Shown here in pieces: positions 8,493 to 15,329 of a stretch of 33,623 bases of DNA. The DNA comes from Flammeovirgaceae bacterium (GTDB lineage: Bacteria; Bacteroidota; Bacteroidia; Cytophagales; Cyclobacteriaceae). The notes under the pieces were generated by a model. That model was not told the DNA's origin, ran no database searches, and saw only the letters and a program-made list of their open reading frames with translations. Numbering within the stretch: position 1 is the stretch's first letter; every line of letters starts with the position of its first letter. A program made the position numbers and the translations under genes. The stretch spans positions 1 to 33,623 of the forward strand of contig JAHEZH010000021.1 of assembly GCA_023251155.1 (NCBI GenBank), written 5' to 3'.

Positions 8493-9740
8493 ATGGAAGA
8501 TAAAAGCTTTAAGCCTCTCTACAGTGTTCCGGTTATTGTAGCGGCACTGGGTTACTTCGTAGATATTTATGATCTCCTTTTATTCGGGATTGTACGTAAA
8601 CCCAGCCTGATTGCGTTAGGGTTTTCGCAGGAACAATTGTTTGAAAAAGGTGAGCTTCTGGTGCAATGGCAAATGGCAGGCCTTCTGGTAGGCGGACTCA
8701 TCTGGGGAATAATGGGAGACAAGCGGGGAAGACTTTCTGTTTTGTTTGGCTCTATCCTGATGTATTCGCTGGCCAACATTGCCAATGGCTTTGTTACTAC
8801 TATTGATCAGTACATCTTTCTCCGGTTTATTGCTGGCGTTGGTCTGGCTGGCGAACTGGGCGCAGGCATTACGCTGGTTTCTGAGGTGCTGCCTACACGC
8901 CTGCGCGGATACGGTACGACCATCATCGCAGTGGTCGGTTTGATGGGAGCGGTAGTAGCCAACTTTGTTGCGAAAACAAATTGGGGGAGTACTTATTTTG
9001 CCAATTGGCAGATTGCTTACTTTATCGGAGGTGGTCTTGGTCTTGCATTGTTGATTGCACGGGTAAGCGTATTTGAGTCAGGTGTTTTTTTGAAAGTAAA
9101 GGAAACGCATGTTCAACGTGGAAATTTCTTTCAGCTCTTTGCCACCCGGGAGCGCTTCAAAAAATTTATGGGATGTATTTTCATCGGGCTACCCATTTGG
9201 TTTACTATTGGTATACTTATCTTCTTCTCACCTGAGTTTGGTGAAGCACTAGGGATACAAGGAACAATACTGGCAGGTGATTCAGTGATGTGGAGTTATA
9301 TTGGTTTGGCGGCAGGAGATCTAGTGAGTGGTTTGCTGAGCCAGGCATTGCAGTCCCGTAAAAAAGTGGTGTTGATTTTTATTCTGCTCACGTTCTGTTT
9401 TATTCTTCTCTATCTCTATTCACCCCTGACATCCGTCAGCGGGTTTTACACTACCTGCTTCATACTTGGTTTTGGCGTGGGGTACTGGGCCTTGTTTGTT
9501 ACCATCGCAGCCGAGCAGTTTGGTACCAATCTTCGCTCTACAGTAGCTACTACGGTACCCAATTTTATCAGAGGCACAGTGGTACCGCTCACGTGGATTT
9601 TTAAATATTTAAGAGGAAACGTGGGCATTATTCAAGGAGCCTTGTTTATTGGAATAGGTACTATATGTATTGCTTTGATTGCTCTAAAATCTATCGAGGA
9701 AACGTTCTCTCGTGATATGAATTTTCTGGAGAAAGATTAG
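8493..9740 (+). CDS. Major facilitator superfamily transporter
   Basis: Twelve hydrophobic segments over 415 residues. The cytoplasmic loop 2-3 motif is present as GIMGDKRGRLSVLFG and the segment EVLPTRLRGYGTT is typical of MFS members of the sugar/metabolite-H+ symporter side. I start at the ATG at 8493 (MEDKSFKPLYSVP); a TTG 12 codons earlier is also in frame but adds a non-conserved stretch. The substrate cannot be read from sequence. The gene lies 88 bp after the PLDc_N gene and ends 145 bp before the TPR kinase, with no evident partner. Confidence 0.9.
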   Translation: MEDKSFKPLYSVPVIVAALGYFVDIYDLLLFGIVRKPSLIALGFSQEQLFEKGELLVQWQMAGLLVGGLIWGIMGDKRGRLSVLFGSILMYSLANIANGFVTTIDQYIFLRFIAGVGLAGELGAGITLVSEVLPTRLRGYGTTIIAVVGLMGAVVANFVAKTNWGSTYFANWQIAYFIGGGLGLALLIARVSVFESGVFLKVKETHVQRGNFFQLFATRERFKKFMGCIFIGLPIWFTIGILIFFSPEFGEALGIQGTILAGDSVMWSYIGLAAGDLVSGLLSQALQSRKKVVLIFILLTFCFILLYLYSPLTSVSGFYTTCFILGFGVGYWALFVTIAAEQFGTNLRSTVATTVPNFIRGTVVPLTWIFKYLRGNVGIIQGALFIGIGTICIALIALKSIEETFSRDMNFLEKD

Positions 9741-9796
9741 TTTTTTGTCGCAGGAATCTTTCGTCTTTTATTTACTTTCTGTACCGTAATTAGTTG

Positions 9797-9804
9797 TAGT
9801 TTTG
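9797..9804 (+). promoter_or_regulatory. Candidate -7 box (TAGTTTTG) before the TPR kinase
   Basis: TAGTTTTG matches TAnnTTTG, the -7 consensus of Bacteroidota housekeeping sigma factor. It lies in the 145-bp gap after the MFS gene, about 80 bases before the ATG at 9886. No good -33 TTG is seen at the standard distance, so this is a weak call. Confidence 0.3.
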
Positions 9805-9885
9805 ATAGTTGGCTTTATGGGGTAAAAAACGTATTGCCGACAGGAGAGCGAAGAGGAATGGGGGAAAGTTTATAGATGTGACATT

Positions 9886-11943
9886 ATGAGACGAGTCCTT
9901 GTATTTTTTTTCTGTTTTTTTTCTTTAGGCATTTTTGCGCAAAACATTTCCCTCATTGATAGCCTTCGCAAAGGATTAACTACGGCCGCCCCCAGGCAAA
10001 AATTTGCTATTTTAAATGCTATTGGATTTGAATACCGCTACTCGTATCCGGATAGCACCATCTTCTATTGCACTCGCGCATTTGAGTTGGGCAAAGAACT
10101 TAATCTTACCAAAGACCTTTCCAAGCCACTGAGCTTTATCGGCTTGGCTACAGGAAACAAAGGCGATTATAAATCATCCATTGATTACCATCTCCAGGCC
10201 ATTGAGATTGCTCAGAAACAACAAGACTCCATCCAATTGGCTTTTGGTTATAACAATCTGGGGCGCATGTTTTTCGATCAGGGCGATGTAGTGCGTGCGT
10301 ACGATAACTTCATCCGAGCCAAAGATATTTTTGAACAAAATGGAGATGCTTCCGGGCTGGCCTATGTATTTCGCAGCCTTGCCAACTTATATAAATCACA
10401 AAATGATTTTACTCATGCGTTGGAGATGTCGAGCAAAGCGTATGACCTGCGAAGAAAAATAGGTGAGCCACGTGCTTTTACTTCGGCACTTTTGGAGCTG
10501 GGATTAGTCTATCAGGCATCCGGTAATACACAAGAGGCATTGAATAGTTTTCGCAAGGCCGACTCCGTAGCTACGCGCATCCATGATCGTGTTACCAAAG
10601 CAGAACTTCGGTTGGGGATGGCGGAAATTCTTTTTGATACAGGTGATAAAAATAGCGCCTACATCGCCAGCAAAGAAGTACTTGATTTTATCACAGACGA
10701 TACGAATCAACGACTCTTTTTAAGAGCGACCTTATTGCAAGCCAGGTATTTTTACGATAAGAAAGAGGATGCTCAGGCGTTGGCGCTGCTAAGAAAAATC
10801 ATGGACGAAGCCGAGTCATCCGGTACACCATCGTTTCAGCGCGATGCTTCCTTCTTTATGGCAGAGATTTATAAGCGCAAAAAGAATGATACACTGTACA
10901 ATGAATACTTTAATAAGTACCGGATTCTGAATGAGATGCTTCAAAACACGGATCTCAACCGGCAAATTGAACGATTACAATTCCAGCTGGAAATAGAAAA
11001 AAGAGAAAAGGAAAATGAATTGCTCAAAGCCACACAGGCGAGCAGCGCGGCATTGATTGCCAAGCAGCGTTTGCAAAACATTGCTTTGTTTATCAGCGTG
11101 ATATCCGTGGCCGTCATTGCTGTTATTATCTGGATCAATGGAAGAAAACGAAGATTGATCAATCGTAAACTCACACTGCAGAATTCACATATTGATATTC
11201 AGCGTAAGGAGATCAGCACACAAAACGATATTCTTTCAAAGAACAATCAGGAGTTGCAGGATCTGAATCAGGAGAAAAATACATTGATGAACATTGTGGC
11301 GCACGATCTCAAATCTCCGCTAAACCGGATATATGGACTTGCTACCTTGATGGAAATGGAAGAAAACCTCAGCGCGGAAGTAAAGGAGTATATTCATTTA
11401 ATGAAAGATTCCACTCGCTCGGGGCTTGATTTGATTACGGACTTGCTCGATGTAAACGAACTGGAGGAAGCAAAAGGGGTGCATAAGAAAGAATGGATCA
11501 ACTTTGCCGAATGGATGGAGAATGAAGTTCGGATTTTTCAAGAGATGGCAGATGCGAAGGAAATTACTATCGAATATAAAAGTACTGTTACCACGAAGAT
11601 ATTTTCGGACGCTGCATACCTGGAAAGAATACTTGATAATCTCGTTTCAAACGCGATCAAGTTTTCGTCCAGAAGTACAACGATAGCACTTACCAGTCAG
11701 TTGCACGAAAATCAGCTCATCATCAGCGTAAAAGATCAGGGACCTGGTTTCAGCAAACAGGATCGCCCTTTTCTGTTTCAGAAATTCAAGAAACTCAGCG
11801 CACGTCCTACCGGCGGTGAAAGCTCCAATGGCCTGGGCCTTGCTATTGTGAAAACCCTTGTTGACCGCCTCAATGGGAAAATTGATTTGATCAGTGAGAC
11901 AGGAAAGGGGAGTGAGTTTGTTATTGAGATTCCGGTTGAATAG
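9886..11943 (+). CDS. TPR-containing membrane sensor histidine kinase
   Basis: A signal peptide (residues 1-19, ending GIFAQ) leads into a periplasmic array of tetratricopeptide repeats (about 40-350, for example the block around AFGYNNLGRMFFDQGD). A single transmembrane helix lies around 395-420, then a coiled coil, then the kinase core: H-box NIVAHDLKSP with His473, N-box DNLVSNAIKFS, G1 DQGPGFS and G2 GLGLAIVKTL. The layout TPR-TM-HisKA-HATPase is common in Bacteroidota. There is no response regulator next door, so its partner is unknown; the tandem basic secreted proteins 74 bp downstream may be linked only by proximity. Length 685 aa, complete. Confidence 0.92.
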   Translation: MRRVLVFFFCFFSLGIFAQNISLIDSLRKGLTTAAPRQKFAILNAIGFEYRYSYPDSTIFYCTRAFELGKELNLTKDLSKPLSFIGLATGNKGDYKSSIDYHLQAIEIAQKQQDSIQLAFGYNNLGRMFFDQGDVVRAYDNFIRAKDIFEQNGDASGLAYVFRSLANLYKSQNDFTHALEMSSKAYDLRRKIGEPRAFTSALLELGLVYQASGNTQEALNSFRKADSVATRIHDRVTKAELRLGMAEILFDTGDKNSAYIASKEVLDFITDDTNQRLFLRATLLQARYFYDKKEDAQALALLRKIMDEAESSGTPSFQRDASFFMAEIYKRKKNDTLYNEYFNKYRILNEMLQNTDLNRQIERLQFQLEIEKREKENELLKATQASSAALIAKQRLQNIALFISVISVAVIAVIIWINGRKRRLINRKLTLQNSHIDIQRKEISTQNDILSKNNQELQDLNQEKNTLMNIVAHDLKSPLNRIYGLATLMEMEENLSAEVKEYIHLMKDSTRSGLDLITDLLDVNELEEAKGVHKKEWINFAEWMENEVRIFQEMADAKEITIEYKSTVTTKIFSDAAYLERILDNLVSNAIKFSSRSTTIALTSQLHENQLIISVKDQGPGFSKQDRPFLFQKFKKLSARPTGGESSNGLGLAIVKTLVDRLNGKIDLISETGKGSEFVIEIPVE

Positions 11944-11987
11944 TCTTTTTAGCCTGCGGAATATCCTGACCGAAGATTAAACCATTG

Positions 11988-11995
11988 TATTTTTG
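11988..11995 (+). promoter_or_regulatory. Candidate -7 box (TATTTTTG) for the small basic protein pair
   Basis: TATTTTTG is an exact TAnnTTTG match 22 bases before the ATG at 12018, giving a short leader that fits the phylum. A clear -33 element is not visible. Confidence 0.4.
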
Positions 11996-12017
11996 AGTAG
12001 TCTAATATCCTAAGAAA

Positions 12018-12272
12018 ATGAAAAAAGTATTTCTTTGTGTTGTCTTTTGGCTTGTTCTATCAGCCGGTTTTGCTCAACAAAAAATGCAAAGTGGAAAACT
12101 AACAAAGGATGAAGAGGCGAACCTCACCAGTGATCAGAAGTTAGTGCGTGAAACAGATCGTAAAACGCATAATGGAAAGAAACGGATCTCTACCAAAAAG
12201 AAAGTAAAAATTCAGGAGAAACAGGCCCGTAAGGCCAGAAAGATAAAGCCTTCTAAACGGAGACGTGACTAA
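12018..12272 (+). CDS. Small secreted, strongly basic protein (84 aa), first of a tandem paralogous pair
   Basis: A Sec signal peptide (residues 1-20, ending SAGFAQ) is followed by a 64-residue mature chain made largely of Lys, Arg, Gln, Thr and Glu, ending KPSKRRRD. The block SGKLTKDEEANLTSDQKLVRETDRKT aligns with the corresponding part of the next gene product in the pattern G-x-L-T-x-x-E-x-x-x-L-x-x-x-Q-x-x-x-R. The G-x-L-T-x-x-E part resembles the second half of an EF-hand loop (positions 6 to 12) with the early acidic ligands missing. Function unknown; it should be periplasmic or secreted and could bind acidic polymers. The gene ends 12 bp before its partner. Confidence 0.75.
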   Translation: MKKVFLCVVFWLVLSAGFAQQKMQSGKLTKDEEANLTSDQKLVRETDRKTHNGKKRISTKKKVKIQEKQARKARKIKPSKRRRD

Positions 12273-12284
12273 ACAAGAATAAGC

Positions 12285-12599
12285 ATGAAAACAGGTGTTT
12301 TAATTTTTTCGCTAATTATAGTAGCTACTATTGCTGCCTTTGCACAAGATGCTACGCCTAAAACCGATGTGAGACAAGGAGCGCAAAGAGCCCGCATCCA
12401 TGAAGGAAGAAAAGAGGGTGACTTAACGAGGGGTGAAGCGAAGGCATTGAACAGGCAGCAGCGCCACATTCGCAGAACAGAACGAAGAGCAAAAGCCGAT
12501 GGTACCGTGACTGACACAGAACAACGGAAACTGAACAGGAAGCAAAACCGGGCAAGCCGGAATATCCGAAGAGCAAAAAATAACGGAGTTCAGAATTAA
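12285..12599 (+). CDS. Small secreted, strongly basic protein (104 aa) with two EF-hand-like helical repeats
   Basis: Signal peptide 1-21 (ending AAFAQ), then a mature chain with two repeats of about 31 residues: EGDLTRGEAKALNRQQ (around 46-76) and DGTVTDTEQRKLNRKQ (around 74-104), both continuing into Arg/Ala/Lys-rich helices ending RAKADG and RAKNNG. The loops keep the Gly6, hydrophobic 8 and Glu12 of an EF-hand but not the acidic 1 and 3 positions. I recall similar small secreted repeat proteins (G-x-L-T-x-x-E-x-x-x-L) in Proteobacteria; no function is assigned as far as I know. Co-transcribed with the related gene 12 bp upstream and ended by the hairpin at 12606-12642. Confidence 0.78.
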   Translation: MKTGVLIFSLIIVATIAAFAQDATPKTDVRQGAQRARIHEGRKEGDLTRGEAKALNRQQRHIRRTERRAKADGTVTDTEQRKLNRKQNRASRNIRRAKNNGVQN

Positions 12600-12642
12600 T
12601 AAAAAAGGAAACGCCTTCTGATTAATTCAGGAGGCGTTTCTG
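12600..12642 (-). terminator. Hairpin terminator shared between convergent genes
   Basis: GAAACGCC-T-T-CTGA at 12608-12621 pairs with TCAG-G-AGGCGTTTC at 12627-12640 (14 bp with one G-T pair, 5-base loop). On the minus strand the stem is followed by CCTTTTTTATT, so it is a good intrinsic terminator for the cystathionine gene. On the plus strand the tail is weaker, but the same stem can end the small basic protein transcripts. Confidence 0.8.
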
Positions 12643-12662
12643 TCGGGCCAAGAGAAGGTCAG

Positions 12663-13808
12663 TTAAACTTTATCTAAAGCTTGCTTCAAATCTTCAATCA
12701 GATCTTCCACATCTTCTACTCCCACACTGAGGCGGATGAGCGAATCACTCAACCCATTCTTTATTCTTTCTTCTTTAGGGATACTGGCGTGGGTCATGGA
12801 AGCTGGATGATTGATCAGCGACTCAACGCCTCCCAGTGATTCTGCCAGCGAGAACAATGCTACACTCTCCATCAATTGACGTGCGTTATCTTCGCTATCG
12901 TTTTTTAAGATGAAAGAAAGCATACCACCGAAGTCGCGCATTTGTTTCTTTGCGATATCATGATTAGGGTGATCGGCAAATCCTGGCCAATATACTTTAC
13001 CTACTTTGGGGTGATGGCGCAAAAACTCAGCGATGGCTTTTCCATTGATGCAATGCCTTTCCATGCGCAGGTGTAATGTTTTAATGCCTCGGAGTACAAG
13101 GAATGAATCCTGAGGTCCGGGTACGGCACCGCATGAATTAGCGATAAAAGCCAGATCCTGATACAGCTTTTCATTGTTGACGACCAATGCCCCCATGATC
13201 ACATCACTATGGCCACCCAGGTATTTGGTTACCGAGTGCATCACAATATCCGCACCCTGATCCAGCGGGTTTTGTAAGTAAGGCGATGCAAATGTGTTAT
13301 CAACAGCAACAATAATGTTATTCTTCCTGGCGATATCAACACAAGCCTTAATATCAATAATACGCATGAGCGGATTGGAGGGTGTTTCTATCCAGAAAAG
13401 CCGGGTATTCTTGTTGATGTATTTTTCAGCGTTTGCCGGATCGGATAAGTCGATGAAGTGAAATTTGATTCCAAAACGTTCGTAGACTTTGGTGAACATG
13501 CGATACGATCCTCCATACAAGTCATTGGAAGTAATCACTTCATCGCCCGGATTGAGTAAGCGGATCACGGCATCCGTAGCACCCATGCCCGATGAAAAGC
13601 AGATACCAAATTTTCCGTTTTCCAGTGCCGCAATGTTTTTTTGTAACTGATTCCGTGTTGGGTTGGCTCCACGTGCATACGCATACCCTTTGTGTTTGCC
13701 TGGCGACTCCTGCACATAGGTGGATGTTTGATAAATGGGAGTCATGATTGCCCCAGTAGATGGATCTGGCTCAACACCAGCGTGGATGGCTTTCGTACCG
13801 AATTTCAT
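12663..13808 (-). CDS. metB: Cystathionine gamma-synthase / gamma-lyase type PLP enzyme
   Basis: Cys/Met metabolism PLP-dependent enzyme of transsulfuration. Visible: the Y-x-R phosphate-contacting pair from the neighbouring subunit (Tyr44, Arg46 in YAYARGANPTR), SSGMGA (72-77), the cofactor Asp170 in VAVDNTFASP, and the PLP lysine Lys195 in HSVTKYLGGHSD. 381 aa is full length. Gamma-synthase (MetB, O-succinyl- or O-acetylhomoserine plus cysteine to cystathionine) and gamma-lyase share these motifs; I favour synthase from general similarity, and the symbol should be read with that doubt. Monocistronic: the upstream gap is 299 bp and a terminator lies 20 bp downstream. Confidence 0.88.
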   Translation of the reverse strand: MKFGTKAIHAGVEPDPSTGAIMTPIYQTSTYVQESPGKHKGYAYARGANPTRNQLQKNIAALENGKFGICFSSGMGATDAVIRLLNPGDEVITSNDLYGGSYRMFTKVYERFGIKFHFIDLSDPANAEKYINKNTRLFWIETPSNPLMRIIDIKACVDIARKNNIIVAVDNTFASPYLQNPLDQGADIVMHSVTKYLGGHSDVIMGALVVNNEKLYQDLAFIANSCGAVPGPQDSFLVLRGIKTLHLRMERHCINGKAIAEFLRHHPKVGKVYWPGFADHPNHDIAKKQMRDFGGMLSFILKNDSEDNARQLMESVALFSLAESLGGVESLINHPASMTHASIPKEERIKNGLSDSLIRLSVGVEDVEDLIEDLKQALDKV

Positions 13809-14107
13809 AATTATGAATGTGTTTTTTTAGAAGTCTATGCAAACTCAAACTTGCGAATTTTTTTACGATATTCTTACCGTCTCATTTGCCACGACTGATT
13901 TAATCCCTTTAGCCGGGTGAGTATGCTGTTAATCAGTTGTTAAATCGGAATAAACATCAACTCTGTATTCACTTCTCCGTTTCTTCTAGCTGATAAAAAT
14001 CCAATCATGACAAAAGAAGAAAAATCAGCTACCCAAAAATTGTGGATATGGTTTGTGATCGCTTTACTGGCCGCTTTGTTGCCATGGATCTTGTTGAGTT
14101 GATTGAG
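13809..14107. other. Intergenic stretch with inverted repeats and a possible 31-residue membrane peptide
   Basis: This 299-bp gap upstream of the cystathionine gene holds two overlapping inverted-repeat options: ACTGATT(T)AA at 13894-13903 against TTAATCAGT at 13929-13937, and GATTTAA at 13897-13903 against TTAAATC at 13940-13946. Further on, ATG at 14008 begins a peptide like MTKEEKSATQ, and the stretch up to TGA at 14100-14102 reads as one hydrophobic helix KLWIWFVIALLAALLPWILL. By my count these two parts are one base out of register, with A-runs between them, so either the peptide is frameshifted or I have miscounted one base. No RNA gene seen. Confidence 0.3.
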
Positions 14108-14485
14108 TTATTCTTTGTTTTTCCAATAATCACGAACTACTTCTTTCCAGTTCGATCCTCCCTGAAGGTAGAGTGCGGTGTTGATGAGCAAGGTGTCTTC
14201 CGTCGATTTAGCAGGAAGTGTTTCCACCACAGTGGTAATGAATTGATAAAAATCTTTTTTGTTGACCGCCAGTTCATGAATAGCGCTGATCAATTCCTTT
14301 TCAGTGAGTTTATCTTTCGTTACAGGAGTTGGTGCAGAAGCTGTCTCTGTTGCTACGGCGGGTTCCGTTTTTACGGCTGGCGTTTCTTTCACTTTTTCTC
14401 CAAGGGAAGATGGAGTAACCAGGGAGGATGCCTGAAGCTTTAAAAACTCTTCCAGATCATTGAGTGTGCTTTTCTTTTTACTCAT
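14108..14485 (-). CDS. Partner protein of the orphan ParA ATPase (125 aa, hypothetical)
   Basis: Not a family I recognise. The N-terminus is basic and helical (MSKKKSTLNDLEEFLKLQA), followed by a Pro/Ala/Thr/Glu/Val-rich linker that should be disordered (about residues 24-56), then a compact C-terminal helical part (58-125). The ATG overlaps the stop of the ParA-like gene in an ATGA junction, so the two are translationally coupled and made together. In known ParA-type positioning systems the partner often carries a short Lys-rich N-terminal segment that stimulates the ATPase, then a flexible linker and a cargo-binding part; this protein fits that layout, but the role is inference. It is too small and lacks the DNA-binding fold expected for a chromosomal ParB. 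Confidence 0.75.
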   Translation of the reverse strand: MSKKKSTLNDLEEFLKLQASSLVTPSSLGEKVKETPAVKTEPAVATETASAPTPVTKDKLTEKELISAIHELAVNKKDFYQFITTVVETLPAKSTEDTLLINTALYLQGGSNWKEVVRDYWKNKE

Positions 14486-15105
14486 AATAAATACTTCAGT
14501 ATGACTTGAAACACGGGTTGATACTCTTTCTCAGCATGGAATGTGCTGAAATTAATAAACCGATTCTTTTGAGGAACAATAACAGGTAGTACCAGCGCAT
14601 TAAGGTTCTTTAAGCTTTCTCTTACCGTATGTAAACCAGTACCACTATGTATGCGATTCGGGAGAATGAGAATTTTCAAGCCTGAATTTAATTCCTGTGC
14701 CGGAGCAAGATCGGTAACAGTTTGGTACGTAACCAGAAGGTCGTTTTGTGTAAGGCTGGTGGGCACAATCACCACATCACTCACCAGGCAAAGTTTTTTG
14801 ATGCCATCATTGGTGGTTTTGCCCGCACTATCCACAATGACATAATCCATTTTTCTACCTTCTTTTATTTTAATCAGCTCATCGGCTACGACTTCATCCT
14901 GCGATCCCACAATTTCAAAACCCGGCTTTTGATCTTTGCTCTTAAAAGCCTCCATCTTCCGGAGTGTATTCAGGGTGTAGTTGGTATCGGTTTCTACCAG
15001 CATTACCCTCTTCCCCAACTGGAAAAGCGAAGTTGCAAGGTTGATGGCATTGGTTGTTTTGCCGGTGCCACCTTTGCGGCTGATGAAGGAGATGATCTTA
15101 GCCAT
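14482..15105 (-). CDS. Orphan ParA/MinD-family ATPase (207 aa)
   Basis: Deviant Walker A ATPase: the P-loop is KGGTGKTT (residues 11-18) with the signature lysine Lys11; Walker A' reads LVETDTNYTL (36-45) in place of the usual D-x-D-P-Q; Walker B is YVIVDSAG (88-95). These proteins dimerise with ATP, coat the nucleoid or membrane and position plasmids, chromosomes or large protein cargo. At 207 aa it is at the short end and lacks an N-terminal DNA-binding domain, so it is of the small orphan type. I start at the ATG at 15105 (MAKIISFISRKGG); the open frame extends 26 codons further but that part looks non-coding. No parS-like palindromes and no ParB nearby. It is followed by its coupled partner gene. 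Confidence 0.88.
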   Translation of the reverse strand: MAKIISFISRKGGTGKTTNAINLATSLFQLGKRVMLVETDTNYTLNTLRKMEAFKSKDQKPGFEIVGSQDEVVADELIKIKEGRKMDYVIVDSAGKTTNDGIKKLCLVSDVVIVPTSLTQNDLLVTYQTVTDLAPAQELNSGLKILILPNRIHSGTGLHTVRESLKNLNALVLPVIVPQKNRFINFSTFHAEKEYQPVFQVILKYLL

Positions 15106-15329
15106 ACACAAATCAATTACGCTTCGGTTGTAAAAATCAGAAGACGGAGGTAACAATATTGCTGATACTGCAATAATAATCAAACCCCGGCAGACTTATC
15201 ACTCTAAATAAGTGGGTGTGTCCCAGGATTTTTAAGGCTGGAAATTTTATCCGGAATCAAAATTCGTGTAGTTTTAGATTGGCCTTAGGGGGTTTAACCC
15301 TTTTAATCTACCAAACACCTAATCGATAC

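Noticed and set aside
12600-14107. SAM or other riboswitch upstream of the cystathionine gene
   Set aside because: The inverted repeats at 13894-13946 do not match the pattern of known SAM riboswitches and have no expression platform next to the start codon.
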